Part shown: in pieces, positions 61,401 to 64,000 of the stretch
Layout of the letters: the number at the start of each line of letters is the position of its first letter
Position numbering within the stretch: the first letter of the stretch is position 1
Assembly (NCBI GenBank): GCA_949152475.1
Contig: OX424566.1
Coordinates: 12,857,177 to 12,921,176 of the forward strand
Direction: 5' to 3'
Length of the DNA stretch: 64,000 nucleotides
From: Terebella lapidaria
Lineage: Eukaryota; Annelida; Polychaeta; Terebellida; Terebellidae
Notes under the pieces: generated by a model
What the model saw: the letters and a program-made list of their open reading frames with translations, nothing else
Told to the model about the DNA's origin: nothing
Database searches by the model: none
Translations under genes and position numbers: made by a program

Positions 61401-62337
61401 ACGCGGTTATGTCCTGAAGGCAGAAACGCATGTGTGAGCGTTGATGCATGGTTACACCAGAAAAAACAAAAAACAAAAAGAAGTGACTTATTTTGCTGTC
61501 TTATACCAAGCATAATAATATGTAAAACAGAATGATCACTGATATCTATTTGTACAAGTAACAAATTCCAAGCGTTTTGAATGACTATGTTCTTATTGTT
61601 CTGACATATATACCGTACGTACGAGATTGGGAACATGTCGACATAATTCATAACAGAAGCGTGCACTGGTTCACCTATTGTTTGCACTTTGAATGGTGCA
61701 CATATTTGCACGTTGGCCTTGAGAACCACACTCAGTTGTAAAGCTAGAGGCAAACAGCTCTACCTTGTGGCAACGATTGTCACAAATTGCTCTGCAGATG
61801 CTACAACGCAACGCATTTTCATAAATAGATACTACAATATATTTCGTTCATTTTTGGAATAGTAATGTTTAAATATATTTCACTGAGATATGGATTGAAA
61901 AAAATAACGCAAAAAGAAAGATCTAATGAAGAGTAATAAGCATAAACAATATTTTTTAAAATTAACGCATTGACTCATGCGACGTGCCTACATGTACATG
62001 CATTAACTAATTTTCACAGTTGTATATATAAAAAATAATGTCAAGTCTACAAGTATACGCCAGGGCTAATTCAACACTACATATGGTATCAATTACATCT
62101 TTATTCCAATGAAAATCTTGCCACTAAAAATACTTCCACGAACAATAAATGTTCAATACCATGTGATATTAGAATTCCAAACTCAGATCACTCAAGCTAT
62201 CTGTCTTCAGGGGACACAAATAATACCGAGATTTGAGCTATCAATTATTGAACGTACATCGTCACAGAGTTCGAACAACGAAGTAATCAACGAAGTGATC
62301 TATCCCAATTGCTTATGCCTAAGACACATTTGCACCG
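58477..62337. other. Upstream of the sushi gene, no exon recognised
   Basis: Nearly 4 kb of AT-rich sequence. I looked on the minus strand for a signal-peptide exon with a phase-1 donor and found none convincing. A short inverted repeat (ggggtgtttgatggttac and ccctgtg-acaggggtt) lies near 59946-59996. Frames at 59216-59736 and 61373-61753 have no family resemblance. Confidence 0.45.
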
Positions 62338-62559
62338 ATGCCACCTCGGATGTGGTTACGATGCGTGAAAAGGCTGAAATTTGGCCATCTCGGCCGGTCA
62401 CCCACCGAGCGCCGGAGGGTCATCCGTGACTATCGGGCGCAATCGGACATCGTAGACACGTCGATGGAGGCATCGGAAGAAAATAACGCATCGACCGGCG
62501 ACCGGTCCAAATGTGACCTAGGCATTACGTGTAACAGTGTGTGGAACATCGGAGAGTGA
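62338..62559 (+). CDS. Doubtful 73-aa ORF in a GC-rich island
   Basis: ATG-initiated frame starting MPPRMWLRCVKRLKFGHLG, basic at first and acidic later (DTSMEASEENN), stop TGA, with an in-frame stop upstream. Base composition is far more GC-rich than its surroundings, which is why I list it. No splice site is obvious and no family was recognised. It could be a terminal exon, a captured fragment or chance. Confidence 0.25.
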   Translation: MPPRMWLRCVKRLKFGHLGRSPTERRRVIRDYRAQSDIVDTSMEASEENNASTGDRSKCDLGITCNSVWNIGE

Positions 62560-62636
62560 GCTAGAGATATGAGTGTTGAGTGTCCCGATATTCAAGCTGG
62601 TAGGTTACTTTAACGATGCGACAGTGTGAAAAAACT

Positions 62637-63190
62637 TCAATTCAATTCAATTCAATATAGTTTATTTTACATCGCATATATTCAAACTGTACACATACAC
62701 ACACAGTATATATGAATGTATACAATTTACAAGCTTTGTAAAGCTTCTGTGCGATAGATAGATTGTGTAACATAGACTTGAACCATCACCAATGATAAGA
62801 ACATAAGCTTGCGAGGTACATGTGGGTTTAGGCTAAAACTAGTACGATGATAAAACAATAATACAGGCACATGGTTAAATTTAAAAGAATTCGGATTTAA
62901 TACTTGCGAGATCAGCATTCAATATCCAGATTTCAACAATTCTTTTAGATTGAGCCAGGGAATTAGTATTTTTAACAGATGTATCCAAGAAATTCCACCG
63001 CCTTACTAGCCATAAATCGGAAAGAGTGGTAACCATACCTCTTATTATTATACTTGACGTTCATGAAGTTTCATACAAGAAGAATTGAGAACAAATCTTC
63101 TGATATTAGATGATCTGTCTCGATTCGAACAAGATGATAGAAATAACTGAAAGCCACATAGAGGTACCCTGTATGAGGTTATTCAAAACA
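62637..63190 (-). mobile_element. Probable 3' end of a LINE-like element with (TTGAA)n tail
   Basis: Read on the minus strand the segment ends gtaaaataaactatattgaa followed by three more attgaa units, the microsatellite tail typical of CR1/L2-like LINE 3' ends. No protein frame remains. It may be a separate insertion lying next to the LINE at 63200-64000. Confidence 0.4.
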
Positions 63191-63199
63191 TACAGATTT

Positions 63200-64000
63200 C
63201 AGATTCATTCGTTTATTATAGTGACAAGAGCAAGGATATATACAATGTAAACAAACATAATAAAACCATACGCTCCCAGCCTCACAGGGCTTATTTGTCA
63301 CTATGAACATAGTACATGCAGAGTGGCAAAATGGCAGAGAATAAAATTATTAAGGTACAGCACTCAACCTTTCCTGTCTGAGTTTATATGCATTGGATAT
63401 GAATGAAGCTAAATATTTATCACTAGACTTTACTATCACAATTAGTTTTTCAGAATCATTAAATGAGTATAGATTTTCAACCAGTTTTTGTACATTGCCA
63501 AACAGGATGGAGCGTAAACTTTCATACAAAGGACATTTAATAAGGAAATGTAACTCGTCTTCTATTTCATTAGCATTACAAAGTTGGCATATTCTTTCAT
63601 TAATTGGAACACATGTATAACAACCGGTTTCTATTCTCAGGGGTAAAATACCTAATCGGAATTGTGCTAGTGAAGATCTTAAAGTTTTACTCAAATGGTA
63701 CTTAACATAACTCTCAGGGGACAAATTTTGTTTAAATAATACATATGTGCGCAGTTTGGGCTTGTTTCGAGTAGTATTAAACCATTCTTCCTCACATACA
63801 TTGAACAGTTTATGTTGAATTAATCTCACATCTATACAAGAACCACTTTCAAACGACTCACTCAGACCCAACAAAGAACAAATATCCTTAATCTCACTCG
63901 ACCAGTTTTGAAAACAATTTAAGTAATCATACATAAATATGTTTTGCGAGTCTATCATCACACATAACACACAATCTATTCCAAAAACGTAACATACAAC
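63200..64000 (-). mobile_element. LINE retrotransposon, C-terminal ORF2 end and 3' UTR
   Basis: A minus-strand frame from 63970 to 63350 (206 residues, open towards the window edge) ends in a zf-RVT-type domain: LAQFRLGILPLRIETG, then ERICQLCNANEIEDELHFL and KCPLYESLR. This is the region downstream of the reverse transcriptase in non-LTR elements of the Jockey/CR1-like groups. The 3' UTR continues to about 63200 and includes a minus-strand AATAAA. The reverse transcriptase itself would lie beyond 64 kb. The frame is intact over 600 bp, so the copy is fairly young. Confidence 0.85.

Noticed and set aside
61373-61753. 126-aa minus-strand frame as the missing signal-peptide exon of the sushi gene
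   Set aside because: No ATG at its start (begins at TTG), no convincing signal peptide and no phase-1 donor.
62109-62429. 106-aa plus-strand frame overlapping the GC-rich island
   Set aside because: The first two thirds are AT-rich without features and the end is out of frame with the better candidate at 62338-62559.

Overview
This is a eukaryotic (metazoan) window: AT-rich, intron-rich, dense in dispersed repeats, with GT-AG introns and multi-domain secreted proteins. The frequent tacatgta and taggccta words, and a secreted gene with the domain set of the shell-matrix protein Pif, point to a marine lophotrochozoan, most likely a mollusc. That assignment is inference; a brachiopod or an invertebrate deuterostome is not excluded. 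All gene models below were assembled by hand from splice sites, and reading phase carries through every junction.

Layout. 1.7-4.6 kb (+): 3' part of an unrecognised disordered protein. 5.7-10.2 kb: a nest of dispersed and tandem repeats, including a ~134 bp satellite with AGGTCA direct repeats, with one doubtful small Cys-rich ORF inside. 11.7-15.6 kb (-): complete AK8 (480 aa, two adenylate kinase domains). 18.1-22.7 kb (+): complete CFAP77 (265 aa), divergent from AK8, whose first intron holds three foldback elements. 24.2-30.8 kb (-): complete 742-aa secreted protein with order signal peptide, TSP1, TSP1, vWA, TSP1, Thr-rich linker, chitin-binding region, LamG (Pif-like), with a recognisable TATA/CCAAT promoter. 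32.7-34.0 kb: about 39 nearly identical copies of a 34 bp unit. 35.4-38.0 kb (-): complete 596-aa coiled-coil protein ending in a Death domain. 41.3-48.2 kb (+): complete GTF3C5 (517 aa). 50.5-58.5 kb (-): WAP-like domain plus nine sushi/CCP domains, resembling the LEV-9/Hasp extracellular synaptic scaffolds; the signal-peptide exon was not found. 63.3-64.0 kb (-): 3' end of a LINE.

How the genes relate. AK8 and CFAP77 are both axonemal (ciliary) proteins, lie head to head, and each has an RFX X-box-like site close to its start. AK8, CFAP77 and GTF3C5 are all on human 9q34, so this block looks like ancient conserved linkage. The Pif-like and LEV-9-like genes are extracellular-matrix proteins of unrelated roles. 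Two minus-strand introns in these two genes begin with pogo/Tigger-like transposon ends abutting the splice donor, one of them making up nearly the whole intron. No complete autonomous transposon, CRISPR array, tRNA or rRNA gene was seen.
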